The notes: generated by a model not told the origin, from the sequence alone. A stretch of DNA of 64,000 bases from Deuterostichococcus epilithicus (GCA_033439295.1 JAVTLE010000014.1:4650001-4714000); one strand, 5' to 3'; positions 34,885 to 47,733 are shown, numbered from the stretch's first letter. A program made the numbers and translations.

Positions 34885-36011
34885 TCCAGCAGAAGAGAGG
34901 GCCAGGCGGCAGCTCTGTGTTGTTGCTGTGTCCTATGTATGTAAACGGAAGCCTGCACGCATGATGGCAGCCGCATGTCAGATCTCAGTTGCACTGCAGT
35001 TGCGATCAACAGCATGCTCGAGTTTCGGTGTCCTTTAGTAACGATGATTCCTGACATACTGCGCCACAGCTGACCGCCGAACCCTGAAATGTCTTTGAGC
35101 CCGAATCATCAATAAGGCAGCAGCAACACGCCGCTGCTGCTGCAATGTCGGGCACTCGATGGAGTGACGAGCGCGAGTTTGCCAGTGAGAAAATATGCAC
35201 GAAGAAGTTCAGAGCTGTTGGCGTGTGTGTGCACGGCTTCCTGCTTCTGGCCCGATTTGCGCGCGTCAGGTGGGTAATCAATCGTGCTCACCTGCAGTAA
35301 TGTAGTAGTAGTAATTGCTGCACGGCAATATTACCGAGCGGAGTGCGGAAACAAAGTATGGGCAAGCGTGCGGAATGCGCTGATCGACTTCGCCCGAGAG
35401 ATCATCGGTAGCGAGATGATCTTCGATGCAACTGGCCGCCAGGCGATTGAACTGCGGAGCTTCGCGCCATCGTGACCTCAGCTGTCTCGTGACCTCCTCG
35501 TTATTGTTGACAAATTTGAATGCTCAGAGTCGTCTCTAGCCCCGTAGCCCGCTGAGCGGTGAGCGCAAAAGTGCCCATCTTTTCTCATACGCGCATTACA
35601 TCTTCTCTGCGCATCCTCTTGCGGGCACTCCGACGGTGTTTGCAGACCGGAGCTGCGTCAAGCTGCAGCTCGCCTACTGTGACTGCTGCACCCCTTGTTG
35701 CCGGGCTCGGGCTCAAATCACATCGTTTCCGCTTGACGCAATACACGTGCTGATACACCATACAACGTTGCCGGTGCTCGACAAGGCGTCACGAATTGCC
35801 TTGCTCGGCATCAACAAGAATCGGACCTTGTCTGACACACCTTCAAATAGTGGTCAGACTTGTAGCCAGCTGGCCCGCCCCTTGCTCGCAGCTGGCTTGA
35901 TCTCACCGGCTGCCTGTCGCTGTGGCGCCAGCAGCAGCAGCAGCAGCAGCCCAGGCACCAACAGGCGGCAGCGGCGCAGGCTCAGCCACACAGCCCCGCC
36001 AGCCCAGCCGC
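34885..36011. other. Intergenic, divergent promoter region
   Basis: Lies between minus-strand paralog II and the plus-strand membrane protein. It ends with a CAG run (about 35933-35951). I see no separate gene; plus-strand frames here may include an untranslated first exon. Confidence 0.45.
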
Positions 36012-36996
36012 ATGCAGCGGCAGCCATCCAAATGGAAGTACGGCGAGCGCGACTCCGGGCGGCGCAGCGGATGCTGGCTGGGCATCGCCATGTCGGTGCT
36101 GCTGGCGGTGTGCGTAGCCACCGTCTTTGTGCGCGTGATGCGCCGCAGCCACCCATTTTACCCGCAGGCAAGCTTGACAGACCACACTTGGGTCGGCACT
36201 CAGGCGAACCTTCGCTCTGATCGTCGTACATTGCGACCACGCCGCTGAAGTCAGAGGCATTTGCTGCTGCACGTCGCGCGCTCGCCGCCGGCGCATGCTT
36301 GAACACTTGCTGAGCCCATTTGTTGAGATGCTGATGCTCGTGCAACGGAGCTGAGCACCCCTCCAGGCAATCAATGAGGCTGTCATGTTATCGTCGTGCG
36401 ATCGGGAGCAGCAGCAGCTGTGCACAAGATGGCGGTTTGAGGTGAAAACTCTTTCTGGTGTGCAGGTGGCTTGGAACCACATTGGGAAGGGCCGCTCGGC
36501 CCGACAAGCGGCCTCGCCTGCACTGCAGGCGCCTTCCGCCAGCCAGCCGGAGGCGCTCCAGCTTTCTGCGGCGGCTGGCGAGCGGCCTGATGGCGGCGGC
36601 GCGCCCGTCGAGCTTGACCCGGTGCCGGCGCAGGGGGGGCCACGGCGGCAGCCAGCACAACAGGAAGGCCGGCAGCCGGAGGTGTCGGAACAAGCTGCAG
36701 GTGAGCTGCCAGCGGCTGCCCGCGCAGCGGCTGCCCGCGCAGCGGACGCCGGCCCAGCGCGCGTTTCGACAGCCGCCGAGGCAGCGGACAGCGGAGCGGC
36801 CGCGGCGGCCGGCACGGAGGCCGACGCCGCTGCTGGTGCAGCACCAGCCGGCGACAGCGCGGCCGGCTCCGGCAGCGATGCAGCACCTGAAGCCGGCCCA
36901 GGGGCAGCCGCGGCGGCTGGCGGCGCGTCGGCAGCGGGCGCGCAGGGGGCAGGCGTGGCGGACAGCGCCGCTGCTCCCGGCCGGCTACTCGACCAA
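36012..36996 (+). CDS. Putative type II membrane protein with Ala-rich stem (3' end unresolved)
   Basis: Exon 1 (36012-36167) starts MQRQPSKWKYGERD. It has a short basic cytosolic end, then one helix (CWLGIAMSVLLAVCVATVFV) and RVMRRSHPFYPQ. Its donor is CAG|GCAAGC, a textbook GC-AG donor. Exon 2 (36466-36996) opens VAWNHIGKGRSARQ and is a long Ala/Gly/Glu/Pro-rich low-complexity region ending before GTGAGT. The phases agree (0/0). This layout resembles Golgi type II enzymes with a disordered stem, but I could not find the following catalytic exons with confidence, so the function is unknown. A possible last exon with the frame LVSCPPIYGVDSGSSCQL ends at 37758. A 348-codon minus frame over the same DNA is a GC-rich shadow. 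Confidence 0.55.
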
Positions 36997-38442
36997 GTGA
37001 GTTGGGCCGTCAAAACGTTTGTCCCCATGCAGTGTCTTCACCCTCGACTGCACGTTACGCCTTCTCCTGCCTCGGCCCAAGTCAGGTTTTCCTGAGGCAT
37101 GGGCCTGCTGCAGCGCCATCTGGCAGCTGTGATGTCATTACACCCCGGCAAAGCTTGCCACCCAAAGGCTGCAGCATTCACAAGGTGGATATCGCTCACT
37201 TCGTTCACACGGGTCTTTGACTATGGGGAAAGCCCAGGCCAGCTCTGTGTGAGTATGCCAGCATCCCACGACGTTGAACCCTATGGTCCATCCCACGATA
37301 TGCATCACGGTCTCAGTCCGCATGCTGAACACCAGCTGCCAGCACATCGCTGCCTCCCATCGGATTTGCCGCTTTGTTACGCTGTCCTGCCCTGCAAATA
37401 GGTTTGACGGCACCTGGCGACGTCGCGGCACTGTGTCTTCAGCCACGGAGCGGCAATACTGACATCGTTTCTCAGCACCGCACCCCGCTGGCTGGTGCGT
37501 GCTGACACTCGTGGCTGCTACAACGTTCGTCAACGTTCGTACGTTGGTGCATTTACTCCTTGGCACTGCGAATCTACTCTGTCGACAAATCCTTCCCTGA
37601 CATTCCGCCGTCTTCCAGCGGCCACGCCGTCATTGGCAGGCTGCGTTACCCCTGCCTGGCATCAGGCGCTGCAGCTTGTTTCTTGCCCCCCAATCTACGG
37701 TGTTGACAGCGGCAGCTCTTGCCAGCTCGTCGTTCCAGGCCAGGAAGTGCCTCCCTGAAGACCATTGGCCAACTTGTTCATCTCGCTGGCTGGCTGCTCC
37801 GCAGGCTCGAGCTCGGTGCCATCTGCTGCGGCCGAGGAATTTGGATGTACCCCAGGCAGCGCAATGTCGTGCGAGACGCCTTAGCGCTGCCGCGGCAGCG
37901 ACGTCAGGGTCACAGGAGGCGCTGGTGGGAATGTACGTGGGGGCTTGTGCATGGCGATGTGCAGTTCACAATTCCAGTGGGTTCTGGTTGTGGGAGCAGA
38001 TGTCAGCAGAGCTGGCATGGTGCTGCAGCATTCAGGGTGACTGCAGGTTGTCGACAGAATCGAGGAGGGGGCAACGAATTTAGGAAGGAATTGGAGATTG
38101 AAGTCTTCAGTCTCTTTCAGCAGACTCGCTCCTCCAGGTCCCACACACGAATCCTGCAAGATCGCAGCTGCGGCAGAATGCGTATCAGCTGACTATCCAA
38201 ACGCTTTCCTAAGCCAGCATCGAAGCTGGACTCGTCGAGTACAAGGGTCTAGCTCACAATCTAGGTAGCAGTCTGTATGTGCGCCAGGATTGACTCTTCC
38301 AGCCTAATCAGCCGAGTCAGCAGGCGTCTGCTTGCTGGCCGACACCACCCTGCTCCGCCTGTCCCTCTCTCGTAGAACGATCTGTGCATCGCTGAGCCCG
38401 ACCATGGCCCTCTCGCTGTCCTGATTCTCACCCCGGCCATGG
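36997..38442. other. Probable 3' exons/UTR of the plus-strand membrane protein and 3' flank of transporter B
   Basis: Plus-strand frames at 37495-37758 and 37676-38083 could contribute exons to the gene at 36.0 kb, but I could not fix their borders. Both neighbouring genes end here (convergent). Confidence 0.35.
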
Positions 38443-41400
38443 CTACCGATTACTAGACACCAATACATTGTGGATGCCCGGCGCCCAGCCATTCGCCGCC
38501 ACGACGGCGGCGAGAATACTGCCACCGCCGCCGCTGCCGCCATCAGATGGCGCCACCTGCTGCACGTCCTGCAGCAGCTTGTGGACGGAGGCGTGCAGCC
38601 CCAGCGCCGACATCGCCAGGCTGGTCGGAATGCCATCTGCGGTTAGGTGACGGAAAGTGAACCACTATCAGCATCAAAACCGATTCCAGGTGCGGCCGTG
38701 TGCTGCGCAAAGGATGAGCATCCGAGAGGAAGTGCTGGCTCGCGGGAGCGCTGCTCTACAACGCACAACAGTTGCGTGTATAGGTATCGGGCTCTCGTTG
38801 TGCTCCAGCATATCGCCTGGCCTTGGCAGACACCAGGTTTGGCTTGTGCGTGTGGCATGGTGCAATCTCATGTCGTGTCAGCACCGAGAGTGATACATAA
38901 TGGTACGTCAGTCCCACCGGGAAGCGAATTTCCCAGCGCGGCTGCTGGTCTGACAGCAGCTTGATGCAGAACACCGCCGGGAGCGTGTACGCGACCTGCG
39001 CAACAAAGGGCAGCAATCTTGGCGGATGACGTTAAGCTTTCGACATCTGCTGTGGCCTCATCGGCAGGGCAACGTGCACAGGCTGAACAGTATGCAGGGC
39101 TGCAGTGCAGGCATAATGTCTCGCACGCCTACGGCGACTGCTTATTCCAGCTCTTCGGGATGTTATCTTCAGGGAATGAGGCTGCAGTCATCGCACCGTC
39201 AAGTAGGTGACACTCGTGACCAGGCCAACCTGCAACAGAGTGTGCTGTCGCTTGAATGCTGCTGCAGAGCGGTTCGGATTTTTAGATCAGTTCCGCATCC
39301 TTTAGGTGTCTGTGCCAACAGCTCAGCTGCAAGTGCACTGCTGCGTGGCGTCACATCTGCTATCTGCGGAAAGCCTTCAAGCCGTGCGTGCAATGTGCGA
39401 CTGAGAGAGCGCATGCGCGGCGGCCTTCAGGCTTATTGGCGAGCAGCAAAGCAGTCCCACGCACCAGCTCGGAGAAATAGGGCAGTGTGGCGGCCAGCAC
39501 CCAGGAGTAGGATGCCACGAAAATGGTGGCAGCTGCCCACACCGGCCGCGGGTAGCAGGCGGCGCCGCTGCTGTTGCCCTGCGCGCTGACCGGACGATGC
39601 ATTGACAAGGGCCAGCACCGGACGAGCGGCGCGCCGTTCGAGCGCCCGACTTCGGTGGTTCTCATGGGCGGTGATATGGGCGGGCGACTTGTCACTTTGT
39701 GGCGGAGGAAGGGGCGTCTGCAGGAGGCAGGTCCATACCAGGGAATCTGCCAGGGAGAACCCGATCCGAAAATATAGCTGTTTGTCGCACCTGGCTGCTG
39801 GAGCACCAGGAGGTTGTACGTCGCAGCAGGGCGCAGATGTTCATCGCCCAGATGTTGATGTTGGCCAGGTACTGCGCTGTCGCCTGCAACACCAGAGCCA
39901 TTCCGTTCGCCTCTCACACAGTTCGTCGTTTGCTATCGCTTCTGCAGCCCGGCCTTTGGAGGGCGGGTCGGCATGTGTGTTCACGCTGTGCATTTCCGCG
40001 CTGGACTCCTGCTGCGCATGCCCATGGTGGGTGTGCCTGCTAGCTGCAGCACGCCACGAGTCCCATGAGCTCTGCGGCAGGCTCGCACCCAACACTATGA
40101 TAGCGGTTTACATGTGCTCTGTAGCCTCGCGAGGCAGGCGCACGGACCTGCAGCAGCAGCAGGCAGGCGGCCACGCGAGCACAGGCGTCCTGGTCCAGGC
40201 TGAATAGCACGATCTCTGACACCGTGTCGCCCTGCGGCGGCACGGATCGACAGCAAGTCGACGACAAGTCGACAGCGCAACCTTTGATGGGTCACTCCGC
40301 GTCTGTTTGCAGCGGCACAAGGCTCCAGGCAGGCTGGCACCTGAAGCGGGGTGAGCAGGCTCAGCAGGCTTTGCCCACTGCCGCATCTGGACGCAGAGTA
40401 GTGGCATGCATACAAAGGCATGTGCTCCTGTTGCGGCATTGTGAATCGCTACTCAGAGTTGACAGCGGACTGGCGACAGCAGGTCGCCTCTGCCATTGGG
40501 GCTGCCGCCGTCCCTACTCACAATGGCTGTGTGCAACATGAGGTTGCCATGCGAGGCTCGACGAGAGGTGCGGACGCCTTAGACATTCCCTCTTGAATGG
40601 CCCAGCAGTCCCGAACCTGATGAGGCCTGTCCAGGTGCGTCGCGTCAGCTCTGAGAGACTGGACAGCGCACCTTGCTCCAGTACCCAACGGCACCGACGG
40701 ACAGGTAGGCGGCAGTCATGACGCCAGTGCAGGCGGTGATGGCTGCCGGGAAGCGCTCCGGCTGGCGCATGGTGCCCATGACCTCGATCCAGGAAAATTG
40801 GCCACCTGCGCAGCGCAGGCCGCAACAGACCCGCATCACCATGCAAGAACTACCCCATGCTGAGCAACGGGCGGGATCAATTTGACATGTGCGGGCTGCG
40901 GCTGCGGCTGCGGCTGCGGCTGTCGAGCCGCGCTATGTCCATAGTGGCACCAAGCCACTGGCGGCGGGGTCCTGTCGTGGCGGCTCTGCTGGATCGGCAG
41001 CCGCAAGAAGCTGCCTTGGTGCAAGCGGCATTCACATGCACTCTCGCCCCTCATACGATAGCCAGTGCAAACACCTGACCATGCAATGTATGCAGTCGGG
41101 CCTGCTGGTGTGTGCGATCATGTGTGCGTTCAGTGGATTCAGCTGCACAGGTCACCACAGACATCAGCAGCGCAGGGATCAGGTCAAAGAAGGCAAGGAC
41201 TTGTGAATGCGAGTGGGGCAGGGCACTCGCCGAAGGCGAACACGATGTTCATGACGGCGACAAGAGCCGCGTCTCGGTCTCGGGTCTGGAGCAGCTCGTG
41301 ATGGGCGCTTGGGTCCGGGTTCATCAGCAGCCGCGTCAGCACCTGAGCACACAGATGCCATGAGGCAAGCCTTTGACCGGCCCAGCAGGACCGGCATTCT

Positions 41401-43928
41401 TGGACACAGCAGGAGTGTGCTGGAGCGCTGCCAGACTGCAGTGCGCACTCCAAGAATCACCTGAGCACATCAGCTTGGGTGCCTGTCAGAGTTGACACTC
41501 AAGGCTCGTGGAATCATATGGCAGACAGCCAAGGGATGCAGACAGAAGCTGTACCAGCACGATGGCGACCTGCTGCGCGGCCGTGCCCGCAGTCAGCAGC
41601 CACCCCAGACGCGCCAGCGACTGCACCTGCAAAACACACAAGTGGCCCCTCACAGGTGATGCCAGTTAGGGGAATGCTCTTAATGTGATGAGCATTACCT
41701 GCACGCGGAACGCCCATGATGTGCGCCGTGCGCTCCTCCTGATCAGCGAAGGATTGTGACGCGCAAGTGCGGCTAGAGATTGGCCATTGCTGCATGCACA
41801 AACGGGCATACAACGTCGTTCATGCAGCAGAAGGCTGCCAGGCTGTCAAGAACGCAGCTTCACGAAGCCGCTGGTAGTTCGTATTCCGTCAGTGCTGTGA
41901 GCAATGGAGTAGGGCTCATCATCAGAGTGCACACCCATCAGCACCGCAGCTTGCCGGCAAGCACCACACAGAATGTGCTCGGTCAGCCTGGCGAACGCAT
42001 AGTGTGCTGTCAGATCGACCGTGCTGCTGCCGCCGGCGGGTCAGTTCCGGCGCCTGACCGCTGCAACAGACCAAGAAGGCCGCACAGCATTGTGCCTAGC
42101 AGGCCTGCTCAGTGGCTCCAGACCAAACATAGCCCCATCTTGAGGAGCCTTGCTGATACGCCCCCCGCGCTCGCTCGACACCACTCCACTTGCACCAGCA
42201 TGTTCAGGGCCGCCAAGATCATCATCATGAGCATTAACGAGCGGCGCGCCTGGCTCAGCGCAATCTCGACTGCCGCCACGGCGCCGCCGGCTGCCCACAG
42301 CCCCAGCCGCCCGCCGCCCGCCCGCTGCAGGCTCTGCGCGGCGGCCAGGTGCAGGATGACGCAGCGGGTCGCGTCCAGGGAGTAGACCACCGCATAGCAG
42401 GCCCGGCGGCCCTGGGGCGAAACAGCGACAGACACCTTGCACGAGTGCATTTCGGAGCGCAAGCCGGCTCGAGCTCGTGAGCTAGAGCTTGTATCTTTGG
42501 AATTGAAGGCCGCACTTGGGTCAGGCCACAGCCAAAGACTGCGCAGGCGGCGCCCATGTTTCCGAAGTGGAGGGTGACCGCCGCGCCGCGCCCCTGCGAC
42601 GGCCAAATCAAGGCGTCAGCGGCTTGTCTCGCCGTCTGTGCGGCGCCACCCGACCCTGGACTGCTCAGCAGCATCTGGCAACAAGGCAAGCTCCATGGCG
42701 CACAACTCTTGAATGGCCGCATTCTCAGTCTTGCATGCTAGCACTAGTTTCCATGCGTCTGCCTAACTAGTAGCCGGCTTGTGTGCCGAGAGTGACTACC
42801 CGCGGCAGCCAGTATATCACACGATGAAGACTGCAGAGGTCAGCTGAGAAGCAAGCTCTTGCATGACTGCGGTAGCTGCGATCTAAACTATGAGGCATTT
42901 TATGCATATTGTGGCACCTCACAGATGAGCTCCTGAGGGCATGAGAACAAATCATGCAAATGCACGCAAGCATAGGGATTGAGAGCTGGATGCAGGCAAG
43001 ATCCGGGTTGAAGTATCGCACCAGCTTGCCGAAGGCTTCCTCGCCAATGTCGCCGAACAGCACTGCTTGCGGCACGCACTTGCGCAGCCGCCCGAACATC
43101 AGGCCAGAATACACCGTGAGGCCTGCAGCCATGCAGGCAAGAGCACATCCAGTCAATGTCTGTCACCGCAGGACCTATGGACGCCCAGTCACATCCCCTA
43201 GTCGCATGGTAGAGCAAATCTGCAGGTCTGCAAGCTGCTGGCGCAAGCGGATGAAGGAGCAGGCACACCTGCGAGCGTGACGATGGCGGCGGTGGCGCCC
43301 GCCCAGCCCAGGCGCGCATAGTCGAAGGGCAGCAGCCATAGCCCCCATCCCAGCTGGATCATCACTCATCATTCTTGAGTTTCACCACCCACCCACGCAT
43401 GCATTAGGTATGCATGCAGGCACGCATTCATAAGTTCACACCTGGATGGCGACCAGCGCAGTGACCGCCAGCCACCAGCGCTGCCCGCCCTGCAGCAACA
43501 GGAGAATATGTAGCATATCAGGTGCAAGAGCATAATCAACATTGGATGGCTATCGACATGGTGACCGCCAGCTACTACCGCTGCCCACCGCTACTTCGTT
43601 CACGCTGCGGGCGGCAGCACCGCAGCACAAGAAACGCCATTGAACCAAAATGTGCCGGCAGCCAAACGACAGGCTTTGTGCTGTCATCCTGCATGGCAAT
43701 GATGCATGCTGGTGCGGCACCCATTGACTGTGCTTTGCACCAAAAATGCACCTGGCGTGCCGCCGAACCAACACCCTCCTCGGCTGCGTCCTGGTCGGCG
43801 AGGGGCGCGTAGCAATCCCACGACGACGCATCCGCAGCCATGGGTGCGACGCCGCCGCGCGCAAAGCCGACGTCAAAGGACGCCCGCCGCTCTGCGAGCG
43901 TGTACCGCTCCGCCCCCGCGAGTGGCAC
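38443..43928 (-). CDS. AAAP-family amino-acid transporter, copy B
   Basis: Paralog of the transporter at the left edge and complete at its 3' end. Recognised exons in order: up to 43928-43752 (N-terminus), 43489-43442 (GGQRWWLAVTALVAIQ), 43353-43269 (LGWGLWLLPFDYARLGW), 43122-about 43000 (LTVYSGLMFGRLRKC), about 42420-42260 (RACYAVVYSLDATR), about 41635-41560 (VQSLARLGWLLTAG), about 41345-41220 (LVAVMNIVFAFGE), about 40806-40680 (GGQFSWIEVMGTM), about 40240-40150, 39890-39815 (YLANINIWAMN), about 39570-39465 (FVASYSWVLAATLPYFSEL), 39001-38920 (YTLPAVFCIKLLSD) and 38642-38443 (stop TAG). The start is uncertain: the first exon stays open upstream without an in-frame ATG, so an earlier exon may exist. 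About ten membrane helices are visible. Substrate unknown; amino acids inferred from the family. Confidence 0.78.
43442..43595. repeat. Exon echo, transporter B exon 2
   Basis: The exon segment from 43444 (TGGATGGCGACCAGCGCAGT...) recurs from about 43545 (TTGGATGGCTATCGACATGG...). Both continue GACCGCCAGC and CCGCTGCCC. The spacing is about 100 nt, in the upstream intron. Confidence 0.75.
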
Positions 43929-44985
43929 AGCACCAGTATTGGTCAGCTCGTCGTGAATTTCTAGGAGATATGCCTTTTCCTAACTCAAAGTTGCTGCTTT
44001 GCCTGCAAAAGATGCTCTGATCTCTTCGGACGAATGGCAGGCAACATGCAGGGTGGCTTCATCACGTCCCAAATCGTCCCAAATGCTACACAGGCAAGAT
44101 TTGTGCACCAGCTGGACATGCAGACACCCCACAGCCCTGCCCCCGAACCTGATCGCATCTGATCCTCGCAACGCATCTGATGGTATGGTCACTTTGCAAC
44201 CGCAATACTCTCACCTGCTGCCAGAACCTCCTCGTGACGCACCACCACGGCCACCCGCCGTGCCGTCGAGGACGGGCTCAGGTCTCCCTGTGGCTCCATC
44301 CCATCCCTTGTTGCTGCGCAGAATGCAACTCAGGGTGTTCCTCCGAGCAGCTCTGTGACCTGGAAGAGATTCTTACAGGACTAATCCTCCCATCGGAACG
44401 GCGGCTTGGGCCTGCCCCAGAATTTGGCGCAGGTGATGCGCCTGCTCATCCGAGAGTACCACCGCTGGAGGCGCTCTTTGACCGACATTGTAGCAAGGCA
44501 GTGTGCATTCGAGTGTCGCTTTGCGCAAGTGTCTGATCTGCGGTGAACAGGTGCCGCCCATACCTCCGAATGCACGAAAGGCATGTGACTTCCACCGCCG
44601 ATATTTCCACTGCGCCTGGCTTTACTTCCTGATGCTGGCGGCAATGCTGAGGGTGTAATTTAAATCTGCGTACCATTGCTTTACCGTTGAAGGTCGTTCG
44701 CACAAACCACAAACGCTATCGGCATACACCTGATGCGGATCACTGTTGCAAAGCTAGCGATTTTTTGCTGCGGCTCCCAGACCTCTCCGTCGCACTCACT
44801 GTACCGCGTTGAGAGGCACAAAAGCTGTTTCAGCGCGACAACGCAGCTCCTGAATCAGCTCATTACTCATCGAACTCAATGGCACTCCGCCGCGCCGCCG
44901 CAGTGAAGGGGCCAGCAGGCCAGCATTCCCTGCCTTCGACTGGATGTCGCTGCGGCTTCTGCAGCCAGCCAGCTGACCGCCTGCG
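43929..44985. other. Intergenic between hydrolase 3' end and transporter B start
   Basis: Short frames only. It should contain the transporter B promoter and perhaps an unrecognised first exon. Nothing else recognisable. Confidence 0.45.
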
Positions 44986-47733
44986 TCATTGCGGCTCAGG
45001 CTCGGCGTGTTGCAGCAGGCTGCCGCTGCCGCCACCGCCGTCGCTGCCGCCACCGCCAATATTGCCGACGCCGCCGCTGCCAACCCCGCCGCCGGCGCCG
45101 CCGTCGCCGCTTTGCCGCAGCCCTCGAATCTCCTCCGCCAGCTGCGCCGCGGTGCGCTGGCGGCAGTAGCCGGCCACCGCCGAGACGCTGGCGTCATGCC
45201 GCTGCTGGCTGTGCGTCACGCAGGCGTCTGCACGCCAATACGGTGGAACCCTGAGTGCTGAATATCTGTCACCATGCTAACAACTTTTTCATGCGTGGGC
45301 GGCTCTCCTGCACTGTGTGCTCCACCCCAAGCTGGCTCTGTAGTTGAAGTGCTCTCAGATGAGTACAGCTCCCGAAAACACGTAACAGCGTCGCCAGCCC
45401 CACCGGTGACCATGATGCCGCAGCGGCTGGCGTCCGCCGCGGCGGCACGCACTGCGTGCGCCACCCTGTGTCACTTTGCGGCAAACACGCTTTATGAATG
45501 CTTCCTCGAGACAAGAAGTTTGCAAAGGGTCCCCTTGCTAGATTGCAAGACCCTACCAGTGACCAAGGTGACGTGGAAGCTGGCGTCCGCGGCATCCCGC
45601 ACCGCGTGCTCCACGCACTGGTCCGTCACGGCGCCGCAGACGGCCAGCTGTTGGATCCCCATGTTGCGCAGCAGGTAGCCGATGTTGGTGGAGCCGAACA
45701 CGCTGGAGGAGGTCTTGGGCAGCACGATGTCGTCCTCGCCCGGGCGCACAGCGTCCAGCACCTGGGACACCGGGTCTAGGGTTTGAGGAATGCATGCGGT
45801 CAAGGAGTGATGGCGGCGGTCAGGTGGGTTTGAGCCTCGTCGTGGGTGACATGACGCCATCGTGTGTGGCGGGACACACACACAGCGTCCACGCATACTG
45901 TGGTGCAATTGACAGGGTGGCGGCACACCGGCTGCGCGCTACAGCCTGTCACTTATGCAGCCTGCAGGACGCCTAACGTGATGTCAGGAGGATCTGCTGC
46001 AAGGAGCGCATCATCTCCCATTCCCACAGCAGGGAGCTACCCCAGGCTTTTGTGCGCAGGCAGGCTGGCCGTGTGTGGCGCAGCGTCGTTGCAGCAAGAA
46101 GCCCTGCCCCCCTGCCTCGTTGCGGCGCTGGAACCACATGTGGGCAACCTCATGCTCCGCCCACATTCAAGGGCTTCGACTAGGAAAGCACGGTCCCGTT
46201 GCAAGAACGGCTCACCAGGGAGTCCCAGGAGTGCGGGGCCACATGGAAGCCGGAGACCATGCACAGCGCAGGTCTGCTGACATCCTCCTGTCCATGTTTG
46301 CGGATGCTTTGGCAACTGACGGAGCTTCATCAGCGAGTCCCAGGAGTGCGGCGGCATATGGAAGCCAAGAAATTCATGGTCCAGGCCTGCTGACAGCCCT
46401 CATGCTGTCGTCTCATTTCAAGTCAAGCCTCGATCTTGTAATTATTGTTGGGAGCCCACCAGCGAGTCCCACGAGCGCGGCGGCACGTGGAAGCCGGAGA
46501 TCTTGTAGTCCAGCCCGCGGTCCCGACCGTCGCGCGTGAGGCTCTGTATCACCGTGTACATCACCTGTGGCGTTTGGAAAGGATTGCATGGGATTCGAGT
46601 GCGCCGTGCTGCGAGCTGAGGTGCGATGCAACAGGGCACTGGTGAAGGTGAGCGCTTGGGCGGCCAGCTGCATGCTTGGACCCTTGCAAAAACGGGCTGC
46701 AAGTGTCGCAAATAGCAGCAACATCGGCAGAGGCTGACTCTTTCAAATCCAGACACAGGGCAGGGAGACGTTGCAAGGTGCATGCCTCGACGCCGACGGA
46801 GCGGGCGGCGGCAATGAGGTCCGCCCACAGCGGCAGCGCCGCAGCCACGCGGCCCCAATAGTACTTTTCACCCTGATCCAAAGGAACTACAAGAGTACAC
46901 TCGCGTATGTCGCGAAACAGTTGACCGGGCTGACACGGTCTCTGCATGCGCTCCCCCAATCTACAATACATGTGCACTCGGATGCGTGGCATGATTTAAC
47001 ATTGCGCAGCAGGCACCGCCTGAACCATCAGCTGCTGGGGACCACCGCTGCTCAGCGCAGGGAAGGACACGAGGACGCGCCAGAATCTGGCTGCCGAGCG
47101 CGCCATCGGGGTGACAGTTGTAGTTCTGTGTGTCCACCAGCAGCAGCGCCGACCGACCCAGCTCCAGGGGCGTCTGCCGATGCTGCGGCACCACAGGCAG
47201 GCACGGCTTCGTCAGGGCAGCGCAAGGGTGTTGCAGGGCGCGCCGGAGTGAGAAGAGATGAAGAGCCCCAGCTCCAGCGGGGCTCGCTGCAGCTACGGCA
47301 AGCAAACGGAAGGCGGCGAGAGCTGTCAGGCGGTGATCTTGTGCGGACCAGAACCAGTCCACAACGGTGCCGCGGCAGGCAAAGCCTCGCAGCTGGATTG
47401 CAGCGGGTTCGGCATAAGGCAGCCCCGTGAATTCCACCGTGCCGGGTTGGACCGCCGAGGCGGTGCTGCCGGATGCCTGGACATGCAATTGCAGATGCCC
47501 CCGGGAGGTGCATTCGCAAGGCAGGCACCCCAGAGGCCGGCTCTGACTGCCTCAAAGCTACTCATGCATCCAATCAAACCCAGCGTCAGGCCGTCTCACG
47601 GCCGCCTCACCGCGCTGGAGCATCACACCTCAGGGTGCGGCCGGTAGTATGCTGCAGGCCCGGCCCCCGCCAGGCCGCCGGCGGCACCGCCGTCGTCAGC
47701 GCCTGGCGGCATGAGCTCCTGCGACAGCGCCAT
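44986..47733 (-). CDS. Isochorismatase-family cysteine hydrolase
   Basis: Alpha/beta hydrolase of the isochorismatase/nicotinamidase superfamily. The catalytic triad can be read: Asp in RSALLLVDTQNYNCHPDGAL (about 47140), Lys in DDIVLPKTSSSVFGSTNIGY (about 45715) and Cys in AVCGAVTDQCVEHAVRDAAD (about 45640). Further exons: about 46878-46790 (YYWGRVAAALPLWADLIAAA), about 46564-46460 (VMYTVIQSLTRDGRDRGLDY, KISGFHVPPRSWDS), and 45236-44986 (DACVTHSQQRHDASVSAVAG, then a Gly/Ser-rich tail ending EPEPQ). The order agrees with plant homologues. The junction GVE|VMYTVI seems to use a GC donor. The 5' end is uncertain: an exon at 47480-47355 (GTVEFTGLPYAEPA) looks real, but the ATG exon at 47733-47629 could instead be the last exon of the upstream zinc-finger gene. 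Substrate not determinable. Confidence 0.78.
45400..45625. repeat. Exon echo, hydrolase catalytic-Cys exon
   Basis: Minus-strand exon sequence GTGGAGCACGCGGTGCGGGA (about 45620) recurs as GTGGCGCACGCAGTGCGTGC (about 45470). Both run on to GACGCCAGC and GTCAC and a GGT donor-like end. The spacing is about 150 nt, in the downstream intron. Confidence 0.8.
46205..46515. repeat. Three-copy exon echo, hydrolase exon SGFHVPPRSWDS
   Basis: Plus-strand CCAGCGAGTCCCACGAGCGC (exon, 46459), TCAGCGAGTCCCAGGAGTGC (46330) and CCAGGGAGTCCCAGGAGTGC (46209) each continue with GGCG/GGCC and RTGGAAGCC. The spacings are about 129 and 121 nt. Two copies lie in the downstream intron; the middle one would still read GFHMPPHSWDS. 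Confidence 0.9.

Noticed and set aside
35982-37028. 348-codon minus-strand frame opposite the Ala-rich exon
   Set aside because: It is the reverse complement of a low-complexity GCN-rich exon. The plus strand has the helix, start and phase-consistent junction.
40893-40925. CAGCCG/GCGGCT-type short repeats, also 35933-35951 and 2095-2117
   Set aside because: Ordinary GC-rich microsatellites, some coding (EP or S/A runs); no sign of function.
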